Positions 1 through 7,398 of a stretch of DNA of 47,933 bases are shown piece by piece; position 1 is the first letter of the stretch; each line of letters starts with the position of its first letter. The stretch spans positions 1-47,933 of IMG/VR virus record IMGVR_UViG_3300035211_000061. One strand, written 5' to 3'. The translations under genes were made by a program, and so were the position numbers. Under the pieces are notes generated by a model that was not told where the DNA came from, made no database searches, and was given only the letters and a program-made list of their open reading frames with translations. The stretch comes from a virus.

Positions 1-16
1 GTGTTCATCTGCGGAT
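1..16. repeat. Left copy of 16-nt terminal repeat
   Basis: The first 16 bases are repeated exactly as the last 16 bases (47918-47933). Within it CATC (6-9) and GATG (14-17) form a small dyad around TGCG. The terminase is of the GpA (cos-cutting) family, so this could be a 5' cohesive end filled in at both termini during library preparation. It could also be a residual assembly overlap of a circular contig. Confidence 0.8.
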
Positions 17-46
17 GCCGGTCCTCGCGGTCACAGGGATTTTTTT

Positions 47-93
47 TCGACTTAACCAAATCGACTTAACCACACGAATCCGACTGAACCACT
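47..93 (+). repeat. Three direct 11-mer repeats, cosB-like
   Basis: The 11-mer CGACTTAACCA occurs at 48-58 and 62-72, and as CGACTGAACCA at 81-91. A nearly exact inverted copy, TGGTTAAGTCA, lies at 165-175. All sit between the contig end and the small terminase gene, where lambda keeps its terminase-binding R sites. The repeats are seen directly; the role as small-terminase binding sites is inferred. A repressor or activator operator is the alternative. Confidence 0.6.
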
Positions 94-95
94 CC

Positions 96-167
96 TTGTC
101 TTGTAAATAAGACAAAGTCCCGCAATCTAAGGCCAAATATGCCGAATATCCAGTTTTGACAAACTGG
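96..167 (+). promoter_or_regulatory. Two short inverted repeats before terS
   Basis: TTGTCTT (96-102) pairs with AAGACAA (109-115) across a 6-nt loop. CCAGTTT (150-156) pairs with AAACTGG (161-167) across a 4-nt loop. A TTGACA-like hexamer lies at 156-161, but no good -10 follows at normal spacing. These may be protein-binding sites in the packaging region or part of a promoter not read by the housekeeping sigma factor. Confidence 0.4.
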
Positions 168-190
168 TTAAGTCAACTGAGTTTGTCGAT

Positions 191-778
191 ATGAGGCCGA
201 TCACCAAAACGGACCTGTCGAGGCTCGCCGGCGTATCCCAGGCCGCCGTGTCGAAGGCGGTGCGCCAGGGCAAGATCCCCGTGCTTCCGGATGGGACCAT
301 CGACGCGGACGCGCCAGAGTGTGTCGCGTATATCGCTGCTCGATCTGACCGGAAGAAACCGCCTCAGAAAAAAGCGAAAAAGAAGAAGGCCGCCAGGTTG
401 GCGCCTAAGGCACCTCCGCCAATGCCGAACGTCTTCGACTCAGATGGCGAAATCGGAGTTGCCACACGAAAGCTCGCCATGGAATTGCAGCGGCTGTCTG
501 AGCAGACCCAAAATATGATGCTCAAGAACGCCCAATTGGAGGGGAAACTCGTTTCCAGGGACGTTTTCGAGTCGCGGATATGGAATCCCACGGAGACGTT
601 CTTGAGTCGTCTGCTCTCCGATGGGGTCAAGACGATTGTCGCGAAAATAATGCCGATGGCGAGAAACGGTGAGAGCCGCCAGAATTGCGAAATCGCTGTC
701 AGGAAAGAACTGTCGTCGCTGGTGAAATCGTTCAAGGCAGCGATGACGAGGTCAAAGAAGGTATGCCAAAGTGATTGA
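191..778 (+). CDS. Terminase small subunit (putative)
   Basis: A 195-aa protein. The N-terminus (about residues 3-30) reads as a helix-turn-helix of the type in small terminases and Nu1-like proteins (LSRLAGVSQAAVSKAVRQG). A Lys-rich stretch (53-70) follows, then an extended helical region (90-190) suited to oligomerisation and to binding the large subunit. It would recognise the packaging site immediately upstream, where 11-mer repeats are clustered. It overlaps the large subunit gene by 8 bases, which implies coupled translation. The ribosome binding site is weak. Function is inferred from position and the N-terminal HTH rather than from a strong family signature. Confidence 0.75.
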   Translation: MRPITKTDLSRLAGVSQAAVSKAVRQGKIPVLPDGTIDADAPECVAYIAARSDRKKPPQKKAKKKKAARLAPKAPPPMPNVFDSDGEIGVATRKLAMELQRLSEQTQNMMLKNAQLEGKLVSRDVFESRIWNPTETFLSRLLSDGVKTIVAKIMPMARNGESRQNCEIAVRKELSSLVKSFKAAMTRSKKVCQSD

Positions 779-2756
779 TCTCAGTTCCGTCGGCGAAGAG
801 TACGTCATATCCCGCCTACTCGATTTGACTGACGACATTCGGCAGTTGTCGCCGGTGGAGTACAGCGAAGAGAATCGCTACCTACCGCCATCGGTAACCC
901 AGTTTCCAGGATATATAGATTTCGACCTCACCCCCCACCTGATAGAGCCCCTCGAATGCATGGACGTCCGCTCGCCGATACGGGAGGGGTGCTTTATGAA
1001 GGGGCATCAGATTGGGGCCTCGACGATTCTGGAATCGACTCAGTTTTATTTTTCAGCGCACATAAAGACCGTTCCGATCATGTACGTCACGGCGGACCGC
1101 GAACTCGCAGCCAGTCGACTCGAATTGAATTTCATCCCCATGTTTTCCCAATCCGGGATGAATATTTTCCAGACCGGCGACGAGGGCAACACCCGGAAGA
1201 CCGGCAAGACGAGGGAGAGGCTTCAGTGGATTGGCGGCGGGTACATGGTCCCGTTCGGCGCAAAGAATGCCGACAAAATGCGTCAATTTTCCATCGCGGT
1301 GCTGGTAATGGACGAGGTAGGGGCCTGGACTGACCTCAAGGACGGCGACCCGGTCGAGCTGCTGAAAGACCGAACATCCGGTTTTGAAGGGGTGAATAAG
1401 ATTTTGATCGTCTCGACGCCGACCATCGAGGGGAGCTGCAAGATGTTCAAGCAATTCATCCGCGGCGATCAGCGCGTCTACAAATTCCGGTGTCTGGATT
1501 GTGGATATCCTCAACAGATGCGATGGAGTGGCACGAACAGAGAGACGGGAAAAGGTTATGGGTTCTACTGGGACTACACTAGCGAAGGCCAGCTCGACGA
1601 GTCGACGGTCAGATACTTGTGTCGAAACTGCGGCCGTCCCCACCTCGAGGACGAGAAATACAAGTTCATCACCAAGGAGTCGTGCTTCTGGGATCCGACC
1701 GCTACCGCGGTGGGTCCGAACATTCGCAGCTGGCACGCGCCGTCGTTCATTTCGCGCATTCAGCCGTGGTACAAGCACGTCTACAAGTGGCTATCCGCCG
1801 TCGATGCGAAATCCGGCCGCGTCAAAGACACCTCGGCGATGCAGGTTTTCTACAACAACGTTCTTGGCTGGCCCTGGCGCGTCGAGGGGGGACGTGTTCG
1901 GTTCACCTCAGTATCGGCTCACCGCCGAATGTTTTACCGAAAGGGCGAAATACCGAACCGGGAGATCGAGCAGCACTGCATCACTGGCGTTCTGTTTCTG
2001 ACCATGACCGTCGACGTCCACAAAGCCCACCTGAACGTCGCGATATGGGGCTGGACGGCCGGCGATGGCTTTGGGTTCAACCCATGGCTGATAGATTACT
2101 TCCAGATCCTGGACGACTCCGAGGTGGGTTTCGAGTCGATAGATGCGCCAGGGTGGGGGGAGCTCGCCGAAATTATCGATAACCGATCGTGGAAGTCGGA
2201 CGACGGCAAAGAATACCGTCTCATCGTGAGCCTGATTGACTCCGGATACGCTGAGAGCGTCGTTGTTGACTTCTGTCGACAGTGGGCCGGCGGAGTGTGG
2301 CCGATAAAGGGTGACAATCAGACGCTCACCACCAAGGGGATCAAGAGCTTCAGCGCCTCAAAAACGAAAACCGGCGAGCTGCTTTATGTCATCACCGTCA
2401 ACCACTACAAGGACCGCATCGCGCCGGTGCTGCGCCGGACATGGCGGCCCGATGAAGGTATCCAGCGGCCCTATACCTTCAACGCCCCGGTGGATATGAC
2501 CGATGACGAACTCAAGGAGCTCACGCGCGAGTACAAGATTGAGAAGAAATTCCCGAACGGTCGGAAGGTCTACGAATGGCACCGGCCCCACGGCGCCGAC
2601 AATGAACTGTGGGACCTCATCGTTTATGGTCACGCCTCGGTGGAGATCATCGCTCAACGGATCTGCATGGAAGAGTATGAGCTCGACGCCGTCGACTGGC
2701 AGAGATTTTGGGATTACTGTCGTACTGGAGTGTTCTGGGTCAATGCCGCGGTCTAA
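771..2756 (+). CDS. Terminase large subunit, lambda GpA family
   Basis: A 661-aa ATPase/nuclease that cuts concatemers and pumps DNA into proheads. A divergent Walker A-like motif (KGHQIGAST, about residues 77-85) and a Walker B (VLVMDE, about 176-181) mark the ATPase. Two CxxC pairs (about C241/C244 and C284/C287) form a zinc-knuckle-like element typical of Terminase_GpA. The C-terminal half contains the Asp-rich nuclease region (for example TMTVDVHKAHL). GTG start, overlapping the small subunit. Length matches lambda gpA (641 aa). GpA-type enzymes normally make cohesive ends, which fits the contig-end repeat. Confidence 0.95.
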   Translation: MIDLSSVGEEYVISRLLDLTDDIRQLSPVEYSEENRYLPPSVTQFPGYIDFDLTPHLIEPLECMDVRSPIREGCFMKGHQIGASTILESTQFYFSAHIKTVPIMYVTADRELAASRLELNFIPMFSQSGMNIFQTGDEGNTRKTGKTRERLQWIGGGYMVPFGAKNADKMRQFSIAVLVMDEVGAWTDLKDGDPVELLKDRTSGFEGVNKILIVSTPTIEGSCKMFKQFIRGDQRVYKFRCLDCGYPQQMRWSGTNRETGKGYGFYWDYTSEGQLDESTVRYLCRNCGRPHLEDEKYKFITKESCFWDPTATAVGPNIRSWHAPSFISRIQPWYKHVYKWLSAVDAKSGRVKDTSAMQVFYNNVLGWPWRVEGGRVRFTSVSAHRRMFYRKGEIPNREIEQHCITGVLFLTMTVDVHKAHLNVAIWGWTAGDGFGFNPWLIDYFQILDDSEVGFESIDAPGWGELAEIIDNRSWKSDDGKEYRLIVSLIDSGYAESVVVDFCRQWAGGVWPIKGDNQTLTTKGIKSFSASKTKTGELLYVITVNHYKDRIAPVLRRTWRPDEGIQRPYTFNAPVDMTDDELKELTREYKIEKKFPNGRKVYEWHRPHGADNELWDLIVYGHASVEIIAQRICMEEYELDAVDWQRFWDYCRTGVFWVNAAV

Positions 2757-3016
2757 TTCCAGACCGCCCATATCTGGATAGGGCTTCCGTTGTTGCGGGA
2801 TTGGCCGATCCTTGCGCACCGGCCTGTTCTTTTTTTCGACTTTCCATATCGGTTTACATCTCCACCTCCATGTGCGCACGTTTCGATGCGCAGTTTGCAA
2901 AGATCGTCGTCGGAGAGATCTTCAATTACCGCGCCCAGTTTGTCAATGCGATCCTGGGTGATCCCACCGGGTAGCTCTGCGTCGAGCAGGATTTCAATTG
3001 CTTTACTGGTTGTCAC
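2753..3016 (-). CDS. Small hypothetical protein
   Basis: An 87-aa protein with GTG start at 3016, preceded by GGAAGG about 8 bases upstream. The first 45 residues look protein-like and acidic (ILLDAELPGGITQDRIDKLG). The C-terminal third is basic and may be read into a terminator-like region. It lies downstream of the acidic gene on the same strand and its end overlaps the terL stop by four bases. It may be co-transcribed with that gene. I do not recognise the family. Confidence 0.5.
   Translation of the reverse strand: MTTSKAIEILLDAELPGGITQDRIDKLGAVIEDLSDDDLCKLRIETCAHGGGDVNRYGKSKKRTGRCARIGQSRNNGSPIQIWAVWN
2803..2836 (+). terminator. Possible terminator after terL
   Basis: GGCCG (2803-2807) can pair with CGGCC (2820-2824). 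A run of seven T (2830-2836) follows after a 5-base gap. It sits about 45 bases past terL and could end the packaging transcript before the leftward genes. The stem is short and lies inside the opposing small gene, so support is moderate. Confidence 0.35.
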
Positions 3017-3095
3017 TCGGCTTTCCTTCCATCGTCAGAATTGTCCGCCGATGGGTCCCACCTCGTTGGAGATGGGACCGACGGGGGTCGGTCGG

Positions 3096-3944
3096 TTAGT
3101 CCCTGTCGGTTCGCCACTCCAACGCTTCGGCAACGACAGTTCCATGCTCGCCTACCCTTCCATGCTCGCCTACCCATTTCTCAAATTCTGCACGATCCTC
3201 AGTTTCAGGGTGACACTCTCCAGCGTAGCACTCCCATATTTCCTCGGCGTTATCCACTAATTCGTCCGGGGTGAGTTCGCGCTGAACCTTCCGGCTGATT
3301 GTGTTGCCGTTGCTGTCGTAGTCCCCAATCTCTTCAAAACCACAGGAGATCCACTCATTGCCGCCTGGGGCACCTTGGCCACAATACCAGTTGTAAAAAA
3401 AGCCGGTCCCGTGGAGATGGAGGTAGGCGCGCAGGGCGTTAACGTTGTTGCCGTGGAGATCGCTTTTTCCCGGTTGCATAAAATCGGACAGGCTTACCAC
3501 ATGGTAGCCACCGTTGGAAATTTCGTCCGTTGTTGGCTCGAAAACCGACTCCTCCTCATTTCCATCCCACCCATCTGTGTCACCGTCTTCTACCCAGGCC
3601 TTGATGTCTTCCGCGCATTGTTCCGCATCGTCATAGTAATGGGCAAATCCGGGGAGTTGGAGCGTGATTCCTCCGCCATTGTCGAAAATCAGGCGGGGCT
3701 CACCGTGGTATTGGGCGACGAGACCAGATATTAGTTCCTCGCGCATCTGTGCCATATACCCTGATTTCCATTCCGCTTCTGTTTCATCTGCCTCGTCGAT
3801 GTTCGAAGAAGCCCAGACGTCATCGGCCCATTGCCTGAAAAGTTCACCGAAAAGCTCATCGGCAACGGCATCTTTGCTCTCTGCCTCAAACGGTCCTGAA
3901 TCCCCATAGAGATCATTTGTGTTGTAAAATTTGATGTTCGACAT
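3096..3944 (-). CDS. Highly acidic 282-aa protein, possible moron
   Basis: The start is ATG at 3944, with GGAGAA upstream; an upstream extension in the same frame lacks a ribosome binding site and would read through the promoter. The protein is strongly Asp/Glu-rich (patches such as NIDEADETEAEW and EDGDTDGWDGNEEE) with many Trp and Gly, no transmembrane segment and no signal peptide. Near the C-terminus the six residues VGEHGR/VGEHGT are tandemly duplicated, encoded by an 18-bp tandem repeat at 3141-3176. It reads opposite to the surrounding head genes, from its own promoter (3991-4019), which is typical of a lysogen-expressed cargo gene. The acidity would fit a DNA mimic or anti-defence role, but that is a guess; no family is recognised. 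Confidence 0.75.
   Translation of the reverse strand: MSNIKFYNTNDLYGDSGPFEAESKDAVADELFGELFRQWADDVWASSNIDEADETEAEWKSGYMAQMREELISGLVAQYHGEPRLIFDNGGGITLQLPGFAHYYDDAEQCAEDIKAWVEDGDTDGWDGNEEESVFEPTTDEISNGGYHVVSLSDFMQPGKSDLHGNNVNALRAYLHLHGTGFFYNWYCGQGAPGGNEWISCGFEEIGDYDSNGNTISRKVQRELTPDELVDNAEEIWECYAGECHPETEDRAEFEKWVGEHGRVGEHGTVVAEALEWRTDRD
3141..3176. repeat. 18-bp tandem duplication in acidic gene
   Basis: Two adjacent 18-bp units (3141-3158 and 3159-3176) differ only at the last base. They add six residues in frame near the C-terminus of the acidic protein. The near identity suggests a recent slippage event. Confidence 0.9.
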
Positions 3945-3990
3945 TGCATTTTCTCCTGTTTCTCGATGGCCACCGCGACCATCTGCAATA

Positions 3991-4019
3991 AGATTATCCG
4001 ACACTGCGCGTAGTGTCAA
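3991..4019 (-). promoter_or_regulatory. Promoter with operator palindrome
   Basis: On the minus strand TTGACA (4019-4014) is a perfect -35. A -10 candidate GATAAT (3998-3993, 15-bp spacing) or TAATCT (17-bp spacing) follows. Between them lies the dyad GACACT-N6-AGTGTC (4000-4017), placed exactly where a repressor would block polymerase. It would drive the acidic gene at 3096-3944. The elements are seen; regulation is inferred. Confidence 0.6.
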
Positions 4020-4199
4020 TAAAAAAAGTAACAAAAAAATATTATTTTATATATGTCCGTTTTTATTACATTTTTTCCTATCAATTTGTCTTTATACACA
4101 TCTAACCACCTGGCACATTTCGCCCAGCTTGTGATTTTATAAATAGTAGATTCTGTCTACTATTTGCGTATTTCGGGCGATTCGGTCGCCGGGTGGGAC
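4020..4199. promoter_or_regulatory. AT-rich intergenic region
   Basis: About 180 bases, much richer in A/T than the rest of the window, without a convincing gene. It separates the leftward acidic gene from the rightward head operon and probably holds the promoter for the latter. A TATAAA at 4138-4143 is a possible -10, without a matching -35. A perfect 10-bp inverted repeat is at 4141-4165. Confidence 0.45.
4141..4165 (+). promoter_or_regulatory. Perfect 10-bp inverted repeat, operator-like
   Basis: AAATAGTAGA (4141-4150) and TCTACTATTT (4156-4165) are exact reverse complements around TTCTG. The element is AT-rich, has no T-tract after it, and overlaps a possible -10. An operator or 5' mRNA hairpin is therefore more likely than a terminator. 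It also covers an alternative TTG start at 4164, which argues for the ATG at 4200. Confidence 0.55.
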
Positions 4200-6533
4200 A
4201 TGCAATCACGATTCGGCACAATATCGGCTTCTGAATTGGCGCCATCCCTATCGTCGGATCTTTCATGGGCCGGGTCGGTGAAATCCCGCGTGGTTGCCTC
4301 GAACAGTATCGGCGTCGGCGCCGTACTGCGACCCAACATCGTCGGGGAGCTCGTCGAGGCGGACGGTAGCGCGGCGCCAGTGAGCCCCGGTGTCTTCATC
4401 GCCATCGAGTCGGGCACCGGTTCTCGGCGCGTCCTATACTGGGGCGGCGGATGGATCCGGAACGATGCGTGGACGTTCACTCCGGGACTCCCATTGTATC
4501 TGGACCAGGTGACGCCAGGTGGCATGTCGCATTTGAGCAACGGATCCGCGCCGATAGGGTTCGCCGAATCCGCGACGACAGTCTATTTTGGACAGGTTCA
4601 CAATTCCTTCAGCGAGGAGGTCGCCACGGCCACCGTGACGATGACGATCTCCGGAACTGACTTCGAGGCCTTCATCGCATTGGATACTGACACGTATCCG
4701 GACGCTGAGGCGACGTGGACGTTTCCGGATGCCTCCACCTCCGCGAGCACCCACCCGGACGTGACCGGCGTAGGAGCTGGCGACGTAGTCCTCGAGGTGA
4801 CGCCGGCGGCGGCGCTCACCTATCTCAATGTCGGTTACGACGGTGGGGATGATGGCCCTGTAGAAATAGACCTCTTGGCCCAGCAGAATGTAACGGCGAT
4901 CACCGGGTTGTCATCGGCGCCGGCGCTCGACATACTCTGCACCTCGAACAACCCCATCACCACCCTCGACCTGAGCGGACTGTCGGCACTCACCGACGCC
5001 GAGCTGTTTTCGTGCACGGCGCTGGACACGCTGACATTGAGTGGCAACACGAGTCTTTTGAGACTTTGCATCGAGGGGTGCAGCGTTGCCACACTTGACA
5101 TAAGCGGATGCACGGCGCTTACCGACATCCGGGCCGGTTCGAACGGCATGACAAACCTCAATTTTGGGGACCTGGACACCACTCTCGAGCACATCTGCGT
5201 GAACCAGAACCCGGGATTGAATCAGCTCCCAAGCGTTGATCGGTTTACAAGCCTCACCGAGTTCTTGATGTTCGGATCGAATCAGTCCGGCGTATTTGAT
5301 CCAGCGGCTCCAAACCTCGGGAATGTCGCGATAGAGGACAACGCTTACACGTCGGTCGACATCTCCGGATGCGGCGCCGTCACCTCTCTGAACGCCTCAA
5401 ATAACGCCATCACATCGGTATACCTATCGAACAACACCGGGTTGCTATCGGTAGATCTATCGGATAATTCTCTCAACGAAACCCAGATTGACGCCGTGTT
5501 GGCTGTGCTCGATGCATATGCGCTTGACAACATGGTAATCGACCTCACCGGAAACGTCCCGCCGTCGGCCACGGGGATGGCTGATGTTGTCTCTATCCAG
5601 GGGCGCGGCGGAACGGTCGCCGTGGATTCGTCGGCGCCTTATGTGGTGACCTACGACCCAGGCGACGGAGATACCGGTGTTGCGATAGACGCGACGATGA
5701 CGTTGACGTTCAACGAGGCCGTGACGGCGGTATCCGGAAACATCGATCTCTATGACGATACCGACGCGCTTGTTGAGTCTTTTGACGTCACGACCGACAT
5801 CACGGGATCTGGAACGACGGAGATCTCATTCACACCGGCATCGAATTTGACCGCTGATACCGGATACTACATCCAGATCGACGCGGGGGCATTGGAAGAT
5901 TCTGAAAGTAACGCCTATCCTGGAATAGCTGATACGACAACGTGGAATTTCACAACTGCATCCGCAGGAACACAGCTTTTCCTGGACGATTTCAATCGTG
6001 CAGACGGTTCTGTCGGGAACAACTGGCTCGACTATGGATCTCCGACATCTGCCATCGTCAGCAACCATCTAGAGCTCTCGCACAGCGGGTATGCTGCAAT
6101 TTACAACATGTGTGGCGATGCGTTACCCGCCGACTACAGTTTCCAAGCATCCATTCCAAGCGGGAGCTTGGCGACGAGGTATGAATGGGGCGTTGGAGTT
6201 CGATGCATCTACACCGGTGTGCCGGAATTGGATGGAATCAGGGTATTCCTGAATGGACTCGACCCAATTGTTGCCGGAAATACAAAGGCATTCAACGCGG
6301 ATCCGGTCACCGTTACTGTTACGAACGGATTTCCGGCATCTTGGTCCGTGGACCAGGCGCATACCCTCGAAATAACGTGTGTCGGTACGACAATAACAAT
6401 CATCTTGGACGGGCAGGAATACGGATATTTCACCTCGGCTGTCAACAACCAGGCGGCAACCGGTATCGCGTTCCTCGGGAATCCAAACGGCGGGGTGCAC
6501 GCCTATGACGACGCTACCGTGACATCGGTATAG
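4200..6533 (+). CDS. Leucine-rich-repeat virion protein, multi-domain
   Basis: About 777 residues from ATG 4200 (GGGTGGG upstream); an in-frame TTG at 4164 has no ribosome binding site. The order of parts is: an N-terminal domain with the fiber-type motif GGGWIRNDAWTFTPGLPLYL (about residues 80-110); a PKD/Ig-like stretch (about 150-205); leucine-rich repeats of the TLDLSGLSALT / TLDISGCTALT type (about 205-470); an SbsA-like Ig domain with VTYDPGDGDTGVAIDATMTL (about 478-587); and a C-terminal lectin/glucanase-like beta domain (about 590-777). It sits between the terminase and portal genes with head genes downstream, so it is probably a capsid- or neck-attached fiber that binds a surface polysaccharide or protein. 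Domain identities are by eye; function is inferred. Confidence 0.75.
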   Translation: MQSRFGTISASELAPSLSSDLSWAGSVKSRVVASNSIGVGAVLRPNIVGELVEADGSAAPVSPGVFIAIESGTGSRRVLYWGGGWIRNDAWTFTPGLPLYLDQVTPGGMSHLSNGSAPIGFAESATTVYFGQVHNSFSEEVATATVTMTISGTDFEAFIALDTDTYPDAEATWTFPDASTSASTHPDVTGVGAGDVVLEVTPAAALTYLNVGYDGGDDGPVEIDLLAQQNVTAITGLSSAPALDILCTSNNPITTLDLSGLSALTDAELFSCTALDTLTLSGNTSLLRLCIEGCSVATLDISGCTALTDIRAGSNGMTNLNFGDLDTTLEHICVNQNPGLNQLPSVDRFTSLTEFLMFGSNQSGVFDPAAPNLGNVAIEDNAYTSVDISGCGAVTSLNASNNAITSVYLSNNTGLLSVDLSDNSLNETQIDAVLAVLDAYALDNMVIDLTGNVPPSATGMADVVSIQGRGGTVAVDSSAPYVVTYDPGDGDTGVAIDATMTLTFNEAVTAVSGNIDLYDDTDALVESFDVTTDITGSGTTEISFTPASNLTADTGYYIQIDAGALEDSESNAYPGIADTTTWNFTTASAGTQLFLDDFNRADGSVGNNWLDYGSPTSAIVSNHLELSHSGYAAIYNMCGDALPADYSFQASIPSGSLATRYEWGVGVRCIYTGVPELDGIRVFLNGLDPIVAGNTKAFNADPVTVTVTNGFPASWSVDQAHTLEITCVGTTITIILDGQEYGYFTSAVNNQAATGIAFLGNPNGGVHAYDDATVTSV

Positions 6534-6541
6534 GAGACGGC

Positions 6542-7030
6542 ATGATAACGACAGTCAACCCGACACAAGTAATTCTTCCGATTCTGGCACTCACGCAGAC
6601 CGGGGAGGCCAACGGAACTATCACCTCGGGAACTGTTCGTGTGTTTCAGGTAACGGCCGGGGCCGAGGTGAACGTGCTCGCGGCAACTGCGCTCGTTAAT
6701 ATCGCCGGTTCCAGATGGGCGTATGCATGGGCACCGACGTCGTTGGCGGCCGGGCAATATATCGTTGAATACGCGCTCACCGATGGCGCGGCGAACTATC
6801 TGTCACAGGACGATTTGGTGGTACTCGATATTGCGACAGCAACGGCGATTGTTGCGGCCCAAACCGACATCACCTACACGCGAAACATCGTGTCAGGTGG
6901 GCGGGCACAGGGCAACAACCAGATGATCATCTATGGACCCGACGGTGTGACGCCACTGCGCACGTTCAACACGTTCAACGCCGCTGGTTTACCGGCAAAC
7001 ACAGACATTGTAAGGACGGTTCCAGTTTGA
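6542..7030 (+). CDS. Small beta-rich structural protein (putative)
   Basis: A 162-aa protein, starting at ATG 6542 after GGAG and eight bases past the leucine-rich-repeat gene. Its Thr/Val/Ala-rich sequence suggests a beta-sandwich (for example GSRWAYAWAPTSLAAGQYIV), like an Ig-like decoration or fiber accessory domain. Position implies it works with its upstream neighbour or is a minor head protein. No family recognised. Confidence 0.65.
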   Translation: MITTVNPTQVILPILALTQTGEANGTITSGTVRVFQVTAGAEVNVLAATALVNIAGSRWAYAWAPTSLAAGQYIVEYALTDGAANYLSQDDLVVLDIATATAIVAAQTDITYTRNIVSGGRAQGNNQMIIYGPDGVTPLRTFNTFNAAGLPANTDIVRTVPV

Positions 7031-7398
7031 GCAATCTGGTCACAGAGGGGCTCGCATCCCCGGGGAGTCTGTTGGTAACCGGAGGTCTTGGGATTGCAAC
7101 GGCAATTCCCGCGGTAGTTCAGCCCGTGACGATCCCAGCGTATGGAACAGCTGCATACCATCAGTATTGGATTGATACTTACACGCAAGAGATCTTGCTT
7201 ATCAATCAGCAACTCGTATCGTTGATGCAGACCACCTTGCAATCGCATTCTCACGATACCGGACAGACTCGACAGTCTGCCACGAGAAAGCGGGAGAGTG
7301 AGTTGATAGCGGCGAGGAAGCGACTTCAAAACGAAATCGCGGAGCATGCCGCGCTCAAAAACGGTTGCAGCTCTGTTTACGCATGGGTGGGAATATGA
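7027..7398 (+). CDS. Small head-module protein, unknown
   Basis: A 123-aa protein with TTG start at 7027 overlapping the preceding stop, and its own stop overlapping the portal ATG. The gene is thus translationally coupled on both sides. The N-terminal half is Gly/Ala-rich; the C-terminal half (about 60-110) is a charged helix. It occupies the place where lambda has the head-joining gene W, but it is longer and I see no sequence likeness. Possible head-joining or fiber-anchoring protein. Confidence 0.6.
   Translation: MSNLVTEGLASPGSLLVTGGLGIATAIPAVVQPVTIPAYGTAAYHQYWIDTYTQEILLINQQLVSLMQTTLQSHSHDTGQTRQSATRKRESELIAARKRLQNEIAEHAALKNGCSSVYAWVGI

Noticed and set aside
18-30. CCTCGCGG shared with the lambda cos left end
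   Set aside because: Only eight bases match and flanking sequence differs; not enough to claim common descent of the cos site.
1053-1778. A 241-codon open frame on the minus strand
   Set aside because: It lies opposite terL; codon positions follow terL's GC pattern.
4111-4125. TGGCAC resembling a sigma-54 -24 element
   Set aside because: The required GC-containing -12 element is not present at the correct spacing (GCCC instead of TTGC).
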